Assembly: GCA_039654915.1 (NCBI GenBank)
Contig: JBDJPA010000012.1
Span: 2,232,001-2,296,000, forward strand
Length of the DNA stretch: 64,000 nucleotides
Reading direction: 5' to 3'
Source of the DNA: Aquilaria yunnanensis
Lineage: Eukaryota > Streptophyta > Magnoliopsida > Malvales > Thymelaeaceae
The notes under the pieces are model-generated. The model ran no database searches, had not been told where the DNA came from, and saw only the letters and a program-made list of their open reading frames with translations. Shown here in pieces: positions 12,561 to 23,043 of this stretch; the first letter of the stretch is position 1; every line of letters starts with the position of its first letter. Position numbers and translations under genes: made by a program.

Positions 12561-13520
12561 CAGATTAAACCGCTGCAACGCGCATATACCATAAATCTCA
12601 TATATACTAAACAACAGTTTGGTTTCACTATATAGCTACCGTAAAATATTTTTTGGCAATCATGAACAGTGATTTGGCCCATAAGGATGTGTCTAAAATA
12701 GGAAAATGGGAAAATGTTAAAAAGATTCTCATAATATCACACTTTATCTTTTTTATCCTCAAACTTTTCTTTAAGACAACAGGCTCCTCAATTTATAGTA
12801 TTTGAATTCTTAAAATATTGTTCTTTGTCTTTTCATGTCATAAATTTTACTTATTTATAATGAAGTGTTCGAACAACAAATTACCGCAACAATGTGCTGG
12901 CGATTCACCTCATTTGTAATCTAAATGCATGGGTATTAAAAATTTTCTTTTAATTAGAAAAACAACCCATCATTTAAAATGGTCCAAATATATTGTTACA
13001 TTTATCCAATAACTGTAAATTAAAAAATGTGCACCAAAAAAAGAAGAGGAGTTAAAAATTATTAACCTTGCATGATAAAAGAAAATATACACCTAGTTAA
13101 CTAACTAATAATCAATTTGTCTCCGACGGTTGACCGAATGGTTAGACATCGTCCAGCATCAAAGATTTAAAGTCCATCTGGTGTAAGGCGCGTAACAATT
13201 ACCGTATTTCCTTTAGAACTATATTCTTCATTTTTTCCCCCTAAAAAAACATCTTTCTTTCTTTCTTCTTCTTTTTTTTAAGTACTCAAAAGTAAGGTAT
13301 AGATACTTAGTATAAGAGTAAGAGATAAGGGGAAGTGGGGCCAGCATACCTCAAACCTAAGAAGGCTAGAAAATGACATGATGTTCCCACCAACTGACTT
13401 ACAGGTCGAGAACAACTACTCTATTTTAATTCCCTTATACATTTTAGCCAAAAAAAACAAAACTTATCAATTATATAATAATATAATGGGGTATGACTAA
13501 ATAAACTGTTTTGGTTAGAC
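12561..13520. other. Intergenic DNA, nothing firmly recognised
   Basis: AT-rich. A short stretch at 13125-13190 has a weak tRNA-like head, but no foldable tRNA gene. Confidence 0.5.
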
Positions 13521-13530
13521 TTAGTATATG

Positions 13531-14720
13531 AGTTTTTTCTGGTCTAGGTATGCTTTTGAACCTTTAATCTTTAAATAGGATTATTGCAGCTTTGTTTTTT
13601 TAAATGGGTAATTTTTGCCAACTAAGCATATGTGAGAGCCTTGCCAGCAACTCCTACCACTAGCAACTTCACAATTAAACTAGACATTCACCAAAACAGA
13701 AAGAAAAAAAATAAAAATAGAGATATGTGTTTTCTTGTTTTGCAAAATCGCCAGCTCTATTTGTGAGAGATTTCTTCCTCTCTTAATCTAAATCTCCTTA
13801 ATGTTCCTCAAACCAAGCTCATCCCGATTGAGTCCGATTGTGCTTTCTTAATTCTGGCCTTTGAAGCTGTAGCTCAATCTACTGGCGACAACAAATTTGG
13901 TGGAGATATGTAATCGGGCCGATAACAAATGACTACAGTGAGTGATTAAGTGATTTGAAAACATAGACCGATCTGTAATCAAACACAGGTGACTAGAAAA
14001 CGGAGCGATGAATGATTTGAAAACGGAAAGCAATAAGCTACAAACGGTGATTTGAAAACGGAAAGCGACGAGCGACGAACAGCAATTCACAATTTTCAAA
14101 GCAGAACAGACGGCGATTTACCACTTCTAAAACAGACGAGTGACCAATGCGAAGAAAAAAGTAAGCGCAGGCAAAGACGCAACAACTTCAATGTGGTAAA
14201 CTCAAATTTATGTTAACCATTACTCAACAAGAACTTTGAGAGAAGTTTTACAATTTAAAATTCAAAATAATTACACCACCATAGTTTGCCCAAATGAAAT
14301 TAGACAATCCAAGCCTAGAAAAAAACAAGGCATATTAAAGTCTTAAATATATTTACACATAATCAACCAACAAGAATAACAAAGCAAGGATTGTTAAGAC
14401 ATAGGAAATAAACCAGATGAGTGAGAAATTGAGTTGTACCTTCTTGGTTATGATTGCACAAAGTTGCTTTAGCTTTCATCCTTACTTGGTAGAAAAGAAA
14501 TTTTTGACACTGTAAAAATCATAGGAAAACATTATCTTTATTTTTTTTCTCTATTTTAATTTTTGTCATGGCCGCTTTGGAAAGTTGCTAGTGGCAGGAG
14601 TTGTTGACAAGGCTCTCACTTGTACTTTTTTGGTAAAAATTATCTATGTAAAGAAATAAGATTACAATAATCCTATTTAAAGATTAAAGGTTAAAAAAAC
14701 ACCTGGACCGGAAAAACTCC
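13531..14720. mobile_element. Non-autonomous MULE, 1190 bp, with 10-bp TSD
   Basis: Perfect 10-bp direct repeat TTAGTATATG flanks the element at 13521-13530 and 14721-14730. The terminal inverted repeats start AGTTTTTTCTGGTCTAGGT (left) and GGAGTTTTTCCGGTCCAGGT (right, reversed) and extend about 150-190 bp through AACCTTTAATCTTTAAATAG, GTGAGAGCCTTG and CCACTAGCAACTT. Long TIRs with a 9-10-bp TSD are the hallmark of Mutator-like elements. No transposase is encoded, so it would need one in trans. The interior (13720-14500) holds a small direct-repeat array around TGATTTGAAAACGGAAAGC. Confidence 0.88.
13940..14090. repeat. Short direct repeats inside the MULE
   Basis: Three imperfect units around GTGATTTGAAAACGGAAAGC (about 13947, 14010 and 14050) spaced roughly 40-60 bp apart, interleaved with GACGAGCGACGA-type strings. 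The ORF on the minus strand here (13848-14099) spans them and is not a recognisable protein. Confidence 0.6.
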
Positions 14721-14730
14721 TTAGTATATG

Positions 14731-17164
14731 CCTTAACATTGTCATTTTAGAGAATCTTATTGTTTTGCATTTCAAAATCATCATTTCCGTTGTCGGCAGA
14801 CCTTACACCCGAAAGGAATAAACAACGCGAAAGTCAGACCATTGTCACATGTTTCTTAATGATGATCATTTTTCTTTCCCCTTTTTTCCTCAGCACTCGG
14901 TAGTCGGTTCTCGTACATATCTTGATTAACAAATTTGTTGAAGGAAAAGTACACATGTACGTGTGCTCAAAAATCTTATCTTAATAGTAAACATATAAGT
15001 GAGTACGATATTGGGAGGTTTTATAACATGGGCTCAAATGCTAGTAAAAATATTTGTATGCCATTAAGTTGGACCTCCAAATTCTTCTTCTTTTTTTTGT
15101 TTTCTTTTAACTCTCTAAATATTGTAATGGATCCAAATATGTTTCTATAGAAAAGTTCTATAAAACCTTTTCTATAGTAGAATAATCTTTTGGAAAGGTC
15201 TAAGTCCAGATTCAACCCTGGGCTTTGTTGCCTTATAGAGGTGGAAACGGAGAGAGTGAGAAGGATTAAGGGTCTGGCCTCTCCAAAATTCTTGTAAATT
15301 ATGTATATTAGTTATATGTATATATAAAGGTAAAGCTTAAGAAATTCTATTATTTCTACGGTAATCTCCTTTAATCTTTTAACATTTTCAGAATAAAATT
15401 TGACCCTCCTAACTTAAAATCTACAGTACTTTGCCCATATTGCCTTAGACACACAGTGATACATAGCTCCGGATGACCATTAGGTTACTGACTTCACGGT
15501 TTTAAGTGGCCAAGTTGATATGATTTGATCAAACAAAACTGGACTAGATTTCGACAATAGTCTTGAGTTGTTTTGTTTTTAGCCCAAGAGTCTTGAGTTT
15601 TGGAAAGTGAATGGAAGTTAATTAGCTACAATGGTTGTTACATTTGATGGTTGCTTTATTGCTTGGGCTTAATTGCAATTAAAGTCATATTAGTTTGGAA
15701 AGCTCAATCACCTCAAATAACGGAGGTTAGCCTTTCTGTTAAATGAAGGTTTAATTTGCCTCAGTTTGCAAAGTTAGGGGCAGTATTGAACTAAAGTTGA
15801 AAGGGTTATGTCATATGTGTCTGAGTTTACAAAGTTCAAGGGTTAAGTATGAATTTAGGCCTTTGCCAATAGGTTTCTTTTTCTTTTCTTCTTTTTTTTT
15901 TTTTTTAAATTCAATGGGAAAACTTGTTTACATATGACTTTTTTTAGGTGAAAATGAAACTGTCCTCTCTAGGCTAGTCTTATGGTCAAATTCCTAAGGT
16001 TTTTCTTATAGTTAGAGTTAGCGGTTATTCTTGGATTAGCTCAGTTATGATGCCGACCGCTTAGCTGAAGGCTAGGAATTGGTAATTTAGTTTAGCAAGC
16101 TGAATTGAATTAATTATTGATAGCCATTGTAGCACTATTAGGTTGATTTACAATAGCGACTCCCAAATTTAGTAGCGAAACAATTGGAATGTCATATTTT
16201 ACACAATTGAAAATTCAGTCAAAACTCAGTCGTCAAGTGCCTAATCTCTAATACGCAGCAACTAACATTGCAACTGACCATTAATTGCTATTGCAGGTAA
16301 ATGCTTTCAATAATAAGCGATTGAACACATTAGTTACTAACTTCAGTGACTAAAAGTGGGTTGTCTTTTTAATTATTTTATACAATTATCATTATAATGT
16401 AAATGTGTATATTTATTTTAAATGAATTGATAGGTGCTATGATTTTTTTTTAAATGAACAGATAATTTAATAGAACAAAAATTAAAATTAAATAAATTAT
16501 AAAAACACAAAAGTCAATTTAAATCCAAAGTAATTAAGTGAAACAAAGTATGTAAAACAAACTTTGTGTTCCAATGATTGCACAAACTCTCCCAATGGTC
16601 AGGCGAAATCGTACAAGGGCGGAAGAGAATAAGCTAGCCTTAATCGCTATCAGTGTAGCAGCTGGGAGGCTCGAACCAAATGTTGTTGAACCAGAAAAAT
16701 ACAAGTGAGTACTTGTAGTTTTTTGAAGTTGCAATTAAGTAAACAACTGTTTAAAATTTATTATTTTAAATCCTAAATTTACAACTAAGGAAACAATTGT
16801 ATACCTGCAGTTGCGCTAAGTACTCTACTCTGCTCTCATGCTTAATTGGTGCCCAATTGGGCTTTTTGCCCTTGAAATGCGCATGTGAGGAGATTGACCC
16901 AATCACAGAAATTACATGAAAGCTAAACAAGATTATGAAAAATTAAGAAAAGATACATAAAAACACATAAAATAAAGAAAAGATTGGGCCAACAATGAAG
17001 AACACTAACAGAAACACGCTAGAGGAGCTTCTTATGCTGAAAAGAGGGGTTGAGAGTGTTTGAATTAAAAGTGGTAAGTTCAATGTGCAAATCTTGAGTT
17101 TAAATGATTCGGGAGATCCCAACCACTAAACAGTGACTTAAACTTTAGTTGCTGGTGTGGAAAA
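14731..17164. other. Long intergenic stretch without a supportable gene
   Basis: AT-rich. About 15700-15870 has the look of a worn TIR (AAAGTTAGGGGCAGTATTGAAC, AAAGTTCAAGGGTTAAG), but I could not find its partner. The minus-strand stretch 16534-16734 contains a 66-codon open frame and a GGTTCGAGCCTCCC string, without a recognisable protein or a foldable tRNA. Confidence 0.45.
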
Positions 17165-17167
17165 GTC

Positions 17168-18264
17168 CGCTATTAGAAAAATTACATTTTCTAAAGGTAA
17201 TATTTCTGACGGCCTAAAATTGTTGGAATTTTTTTATGATAGATTGCCAGAATTTTTTTTGTCAACATTTTTTGTTGGCAGATTGTTGGAAAATTGTTGA
17301 AATCGCTCATGTGAGCTTCAGTAACCCTACAGTGAGTATTCCAATGGTGTGCCTTCAAAAATTTCAGATGACAAACTATTGGTAACCTTCCAGTGCGTAT
17401 TCCGACAATGTGCCTTCAGAAATTTCTAACGGCAAACCCTCGGTAACCCTCCGGTGGTATTTCAGCAACCCGTTGTTAGAAATTTTCTAATATTGTACTA
17501 TATTAGAAGTTCGATAGAGGTTTTTTCGCCGATACGCCATCATAAAATTGCTCTACTTTTTCCCGCAAAAAATTTGAATTTGAATTTGAAATTTTAAGTT
17601 GTCAGCTTTCCGATTGTAGGCCATTGAAATATTGAAAATTTCCCCCTTTTTTTCCCACCGTGAAAATAAAAAATGAATTTTAAATTTTTCGAATGCTTAT
17701 TTCCAATGGTTTGCTATCGGAAAATGAAAGATTCTCCCTTCATTTCTCCCCACCCAAAAAAGTTAAATTTCTTACACTACCATTATAAAAGCCCTACTTC
17801 TCCACCAATATCTCAATTTTGCTCTCACCCTCCATACATCTATCTATTTCACATAAAATTCTATTCATCTCTCAATACATTTTCTTTCTCTCCTTCCTTT
17901 TTTTTCTCACCATTTATTTCCTTTCTTCCTCTATACAACTCACCATATTCTTCTTCTTCTTCTTCTCAATCCAACGAGGAACTGTCAGAAGATGGCCAAA
18001 GCCAAATTTATACAAGTTGCTGTCGGAAAACAACCGACCATTTTCCTAGTGGCTCGTTGTCGAAAGGCACCCAACCAATTTTTTCCGCTAGCATGTTGTT
18101 GGTAAACAATAGTCAAAAGTTTTGATTGCTAACTATTGGAATATTTTTTCCCAGTGAACATTTGGCTGGCAGACAGTTTTCGATGATCAGCCATCGAAAT
18201 TGAACCATTTCCAACGACATGCCACTGCAAAAGTTCATCAGAAAACTGCCTTTTTCGTGTAATG
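17168..18264. mobile_element. Non-autonomous CACTA element, 1097 bp, 3-bp TSD
   Basis: Left end CGCTATTAGAAAAATTAC and right end (reversed) CATTACACGAAAAAGGCAG are each one base from the CACTA consensus tip. A 3-bp duplication GTC flanks both ends (17165-17167, 18265-18267), as expected for the En/Spm superfamily. The subterminal regions carry many copies of short motifs in both orientations such as TTTCTGACGGC, TTTCTAACGGC, CTATCGGAAAA and TTGTCGGAAAA, typical of transposase-binding repeats of CACTA elements. No transposase is present. The pyrimidine-rich ORFs at 17673-18125 lie inside it and are not genes. Confidence 0.8.
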
Positions 18265-18267
18265 GTC

Positions 18268-18639
18268 AATACAATTCTAAAATGCCGATTGAATAGTCAA
18301 TTGCCCATTTGAACTGAATAGCTATTTTGCAAAAGTTAGTGATTGAAGGCTTCACTCACTATGTCATCCTGACCTTTCCTCTAGTGCCTCAATTCTTGAA
18401 TTGCTACCTGTAATAAGGTAGTACCTAAGTGTTTGAATGCAATCACCCTTTTACTTGAATTTAGTAGAATTTTGCTGATGTCAGTCATTAAGTTCATCAT
18501 TTTTTAATAATTTTTTTAAAATAAATACGAATTATCTATTTTCACTTGGGTTCCTAATTATTTATTTATGTTTTTTTTTTCTAACTTAATAACTTAAAAA
18601 TTTGCAAATTTATGATTTCCATGTTTTTGAATTATGATT
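18268..18639. other. Intergenic DNA, nothing recognised
   Basis: AT-rich spacer between the CACTA element and the split copy of repeat B. Confidence 0.5.
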
Positions 18640-19242
18640 TATGGGTGATCAGAAGCTAGGTGATATAATTTTTCTCCTTTTATTTTTGGATGTGATCACT
18701 TTATTTTTAAAGCTCAGTTCCTATTTGCAAGGAAATCACCTTTTTGAGGGCCTTTGTAGCTATTTTCTCAGTTTCAATTTGTTTCAAGTTTAATTTTGGT
18801 TAAAATGCTTTTTCACTCCCTGAACTTATGCTCTTTCTCATTTTAGATTCAAAGTTCTATCCATTTGTGATTTTATTTTGTAAACTTAATAACTAAAGTT
18901 TTTCTATTTGCCCTCTTGGTCCCCAAACTTTTTTATTTTTGTTTATTTATTATTTTCTAAAGAAAAACCTTGGTTGCCATCGTTTCTTTTTAGATCAACC
19001 ACAAATGACTTCGTTTAACCTAAAACAAAATTTTAGTCGCATGGTTTATCTACTTTTGGTTATGATTTAGTTTTGGAAAATTTATTTCTTTATTTTTTTA
19101 TTTATTTGTTAAGTTGATGGTTAACCTGTTAATACTAGGAGAGGAGTCTTTCTATTTTCTCTCTTGTTCTGAAGACTTTTTGGTCGTTGTTTTTTTTTTC
19201 TTATGTTTTGATCATTAAACCTTACTTTTTGTCTCTGAAATC
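18640..19242 (+). repeat. Dispersed repeat family B, left part of split copy
   Basis: Same ordered phrases as 11210-12560 and 48890-49200: ATCACCTTTTTGAGGGCC, TTTCAGTTTGTTTC, TTTTGGTTAAAATGC, CCCTCTTGGTCCCCAAACTT, then TTAGTTTT. It is cut at 19242/19245 by the Harbinger-like element and resumes at 20058. Confidence 0.6.
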
Positions 19243-19245
19243 TAA

Positions 19246-20054
19246 CGCCCAGTTCGTTTAAAATTAATTGGATTAATTTGATCTTAGTTTTGACGGTTCA
19301 GGTCGGGTTAGAATGCGGGTTGAGAAGTATCCAATTGAACCGTTCTTAAATTGTCTCAAATGTTCGCAAATATTACATGTTTTGCCACTGCTGATTCTTG
19401 CAAACGTCGCCCACACTGTGCGCACACCCCGCCGCCACCCTATGCTTCACAAACTCCGGCCACCCTCCCCATGCTCGGGTTCGTTAGCTTGCCGCTGGAT
19501 CCATCGATTCTTAAGCAGGGTTATCATCTGTTGGTGGTTCGGATCGGGTTGCGTTGGGTTGGTGGAGACGATTGGCGACAAAGAAGACTCAGATGGGTCC
19601 AATACACCGAATGGCTACCCGATTCGTTGTTGGTTCGATGATTGGCGCTGAAGGAGTCCTGGACTGGTGGCAAGGTTAACATCCGTTGGTGGTTGCAAGT
19701 GGCAGTCATCACCGGATCAAGAGCAACGTGGGTTAAGGCAGCCTTGAACGGCGATGCGGATGAGGGATTTCCACAGAATAGCTGCTGGATTGGATGTTTG
19801 GTTCACCAATCGGCACTGAAGTAGCCACCGATTGGTGGCACGTGGACGAGATGGCACCGGTTGCCACTACTGGCCTGGTCTAGCTGTCCGCCGAGCTTCA
19901 CGCCAAGCATTAATGGCAGGGATTGTAAATAAAACCAAAAATAGGAGGTAATTGAGATGGTTATTGGATGGGTTTTCTTAACCCACGAAAACCCGACCCA
20001 ACCCGATAAAAATGGGATCTCATTAATGCACATTAATTTTAAACGAACTGGGCC
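19246..20054. mobile_element. Harbinger-like element, 809 bp, TAA TSD
   Basis: The ends (C/G)GCCCAGTTCGTTTAAAAT are inverted repeats with further matching to ATTAAT and GATC, about 38 bp. The 3-bp TAA repeat at 19243-19245 and 20055-20057 is the PIF/Harbinger target preference, and GGCCC...GTTTGTTT-like tips are usual for that superfamily. The interior is markedly GC-richer than the surroundings and has short internal duplications (GATTGGCGCTGAAGGAGTCC against AATCGGCACTGAAGTAGCC), but no recognisable transposase or host gene. ORFs at 19313-20033 fall here. A hAT origin is less likely because no 8-bp TSD is visible. Confidence 0.7.
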
Positions 20055-20057
20055 TAA

Positions 20058-20330
20058 TTCTTTACCTTATTTTATTAAAATTTTCATATTATTTATCTCT
20101 TATAAAATAAAACTTTAGTCACTATGATTTGTCTGCTTTTAGGCAACATTTGGGCTAATAAATTTTTAGCTAATTTTACCTTTATTTTTATTTTTATTTT
20201 CATTAAGTTAATGATAAAATTTTTGGTACTTGGAGTCTTTTTGTTTACTCTCTTACTCCAAACTTTACGTTTATTTTTTGCACCTCGTTTTTTTTTTTTT
20301 TTGTTATACTCCAATTTCATCTTCTAACTT
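20058..20330 (+). repeat. Dispersed repeat family B, right part of split copy
   Basis: Continues repeat B after the Harbinger-like insertion: TTCTTTACCTTATTTTATT, AAAACTTTAGTCACTATG, TTTTCATTAAGTTAATGA, TACTCTCTTACTCC. It matches the 12310-12500 part of the longest copy, which serves as a paralogous empty site. Confidence 0.6.
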
Positions 20331-22569
20331 TTAGAAATTTCAGAATTGGCACTAAATTCTGAAACGCAGCCGAGATGACATAACTCCCAGAAAGCTAAAT
20401 TACTGAAAAGGTCCTATATCTTTGGGTGATACCACACATTTATCCTCAAAACTTGAAACATTTTAAAATGTGAAAACACAATCAGAGATTATTAGTCGGC
20501 TTTGGAACATGCATAGTTTAATATTTTGTCATATATTGTTTTAACTAATCACTTTAATGATTATGAGTATGATATGGAGAGTGACGGACCCAAAACCAAA
20601 ATAAACTAGAAATTTGATTTATTATCATTAATTTATGGGTTAGAATTGTTTTTATTATTTGCTGTTAGAATTTGATTAACATTAAAGTTACCAACTAGAA
20701 TTACCTCATCTAGGCCTTCAAAGGTTATTTCTTTGCTTCTATCTCGGCCTGCGCTTTCATTTTTTATTGAGCTCACTCATATGGATCAATGCTTAGTAAA
20801 ATCTTGGTTTAGTCCCTGAACATTTTTTCCTGCCAAATTGGCCTCCGAACGTTCTCATTTGATAATTGAGCTCTCCAAGTTCTACTTTTATTTATTTTGA
20901 TTTAAATGGTAATGATTTGTTTTCATTAAATGTTGATTTATTACCCCCACAACAAAGTGCAGGCTTAATACTAGTTCATTCTAGAACTCATTACTTACCA
21001 AAACAACACATGTGATTCCTTTCCCTTCTTGGACGGTTGACGGCCATACACCTATTCAATGTTTTTAAAATAGAACCGTGCTTCGAACCCTTAGTGCCTC
21101 TGGTTGACGGTCCAACATGTTAAACTATCTGCCCATTGCATATTTGCATTTGGATTTTATGAGTATTGAGTGACTCTATTATACACATGAAAAGAATTGG
21201 ACTAGAATGAATATATATACACAATGTAAGGACTGAATATGTATTTTTCCGAACACTATTTATAACTCTTTACAAACCCTGGTTAAGGCTGCGCCATTCA
21301 TGAGTAATCTAGCGTTTTTCTTTTATCTTTTTATGTCTTGTGCACTTCTATTTTTCCCCCTTGCCGTTTGTCTTGTTGCTTTTTTAGTCCCGGGATCTTT
21401 CTTTCTTTTCCTTTTATGTCCTGCTCACTTGATGCAGAGATCTATGGTGATTCCTGTGAAAGGATATTGGAATGGAAAAGTAAGAAGAAAATTGAACCAT
21501 CACCTTCGCATGTCTCAGATGTTTTTTTTTTTTTTCCAAATTGTTAGAGCCGGTTTAGAGCAGTTTTTCAGTTCCCGGCTTTTACCGGTTTGATTTTGGT
21601 GTAATATTTGGTCCGCAACCCCAATAATAAAGACAGGCAGTTTACTGTCGGACAAGGCGGTCTGGTTCGATTTTAATAACAGTGTGCCTATACTTACACT
21701 AACCGCCATCATACATAATAAGATTCTGTCATACCAAACAATAGATTAGAAAGGATCCTCACCCACCACCCGTATTAAATATATTTGCCTTACCAGGCCA
21801 GCAATACCCACCACCCATTCGAAATCGAGTTGTTTTCTTTTTGCTTTTTTGATTCTAAGTGGAACTGGAAGGTGCGTAGGAAGTAGTTACAATAAAACTT
21901 CAAACAGCTTTCTGAATATCATTAATTATAATTTGATACCCTAAAAAGATGAGCAAATTAACCGAGTAGAAAATGTTTCACGAACGCTAGAAATCAATTA
22001 ATTAATCTGAAACGAAGGAATATGCATATAGGTCCGGCCGGTAGTTCCATAACCAGGACCAGGAATAGCTAGGAATAGGATGGAGTGACTTGAATTATAA
22101 AGTAGTACTCATGCATGTAATTAACATGATGAAACAGTAACTAGGAACATGGCAGACAGTCACAGGTATGAGTCGGACAGGAAATGTGATATGTTCCCAG
22201 CTCCTTGCTTGTACGAGGCTCGCAAGGAAAAACTTAAGGCAGTCAACATGAGATCATTTGATCACAGCATTCGATTCATACTAGCTTCATAGGATAGACG
22301 TAGAACATTCTGAGGTCTCTAAAATTTGTAGTCCTATAGCATTATTATTAGAATACGGACCCTTTTTTGTGCTAATCATATCTCAAAATATTTTGAACAT
22401 TTAATGGAATATCATATTATACAGCTAGCTTAAACAAAGTTGGTTTCGACCAAGTCATAAATACCAATACCAATACCAGTGGGGTATATTGCATCACATA
22501 AATTATAGGTAAGCCACATGATTACATCACCCTTGCACCACAGTAAACTGCATACCTTGATATATATGT
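20331..22569. other. Intergenic DNA, nothing firmly recognised
   Basis: AT-rich. 20790-20900 carries TTTAGTCCCTGAAC / GCCTCCGAACGTTC phrases typical of worn TIR-element ends. The ORF at 21300-21593 is low-complexity in part and has no recognisable domain. Confidence 0.5.
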
Positions 22570-22577
22570 ATTGCATG

Positions 22578-23035
22578 CCGGGACGTAACCAGGATTCACG
22601 GCAACGGGGGGCGGCCCAGAGCGCCTGCATCGGGGCGTCGGAGCCAGGAGGAGGAGGGCCGGGGCTGGGGCCGCTGGCCGCTGGGCACTTGCTGTCTGCC
22701 GTTCGTCGACTCGTCGCTGCTGAGAACTGACAAGGACGGAGTGTCTGAGTTGCCGTTGGAGCCAGGAGGGGCTGGGCGTGGTTTGGTCGCGACTCGCAGT
22801 CGCAGTCACAGAGTCGCAAATAGCAATCTTGCGTTTCTAATTTTGTCCAATTAAAACTTTTAAAAAAGGATAAAATCTGTAAAAGTCCCTAATTAACTTT
22901 ATAATTTACGAACAAGTATCTAACTTTAATATTGTTACAATTTTATCCTATTACACTTACTACTAATAAAATTTTTACAAAAATCTAGGGGTGCGGGCGA
23001 GAGCCCCTCCCCGCCCCAACTAAGCTCCGTCCCTG
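22578..23035. mobile_element. hAT-type MITE, 458 bp, perfect 8-bp TSD
   Basis: ATTGCATG flanks the element exactly at 22570-22577 and 23036-23043. The ends are CCGGGACGTAACCAGG (left) and CAGGGACGGAGCTTAG (right, reversed), a CAGGG-type hAT tip. The left half (22590-22810) is a GC-rich island in AT-rich DNA, which produces the spurious ORFs at 22430-22819; the right half is AT-rich and ends in a second GC-rich patch. It is non-autonomous. Confidence 0.8.
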
Positions 23036-23043
23036 ATTGCATG

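Noticed and set aside
13125..13190. tRNA-like head (GACCGAATGGTTAG)
   Set aside because: No acceptor stem or clean B box; at most a worn SINE.
17673..18125. 150-codon plus-strand ORF
   Set aside because: Pyrimidine-rich low-complexity sequence within the CACTA element.
19313..20033. Several overlapping ORFs
   Set aside because: Inside the GC-rich Harbinger-like element; no recognisable protein.
21060..21140. Minus-strand A-box and GGTTCGAAGC B-box-like pair
   Set aside because: Does not fold as a tRNA; a SINE remnant is possible but the tail and ends are not definable.
22430..22819. 129-codon minus-strand ORF in a GC island
   Set aside because: Falls in the left arm of the hAT MITE; no domain and the overlapping frames are all open because of low AT.
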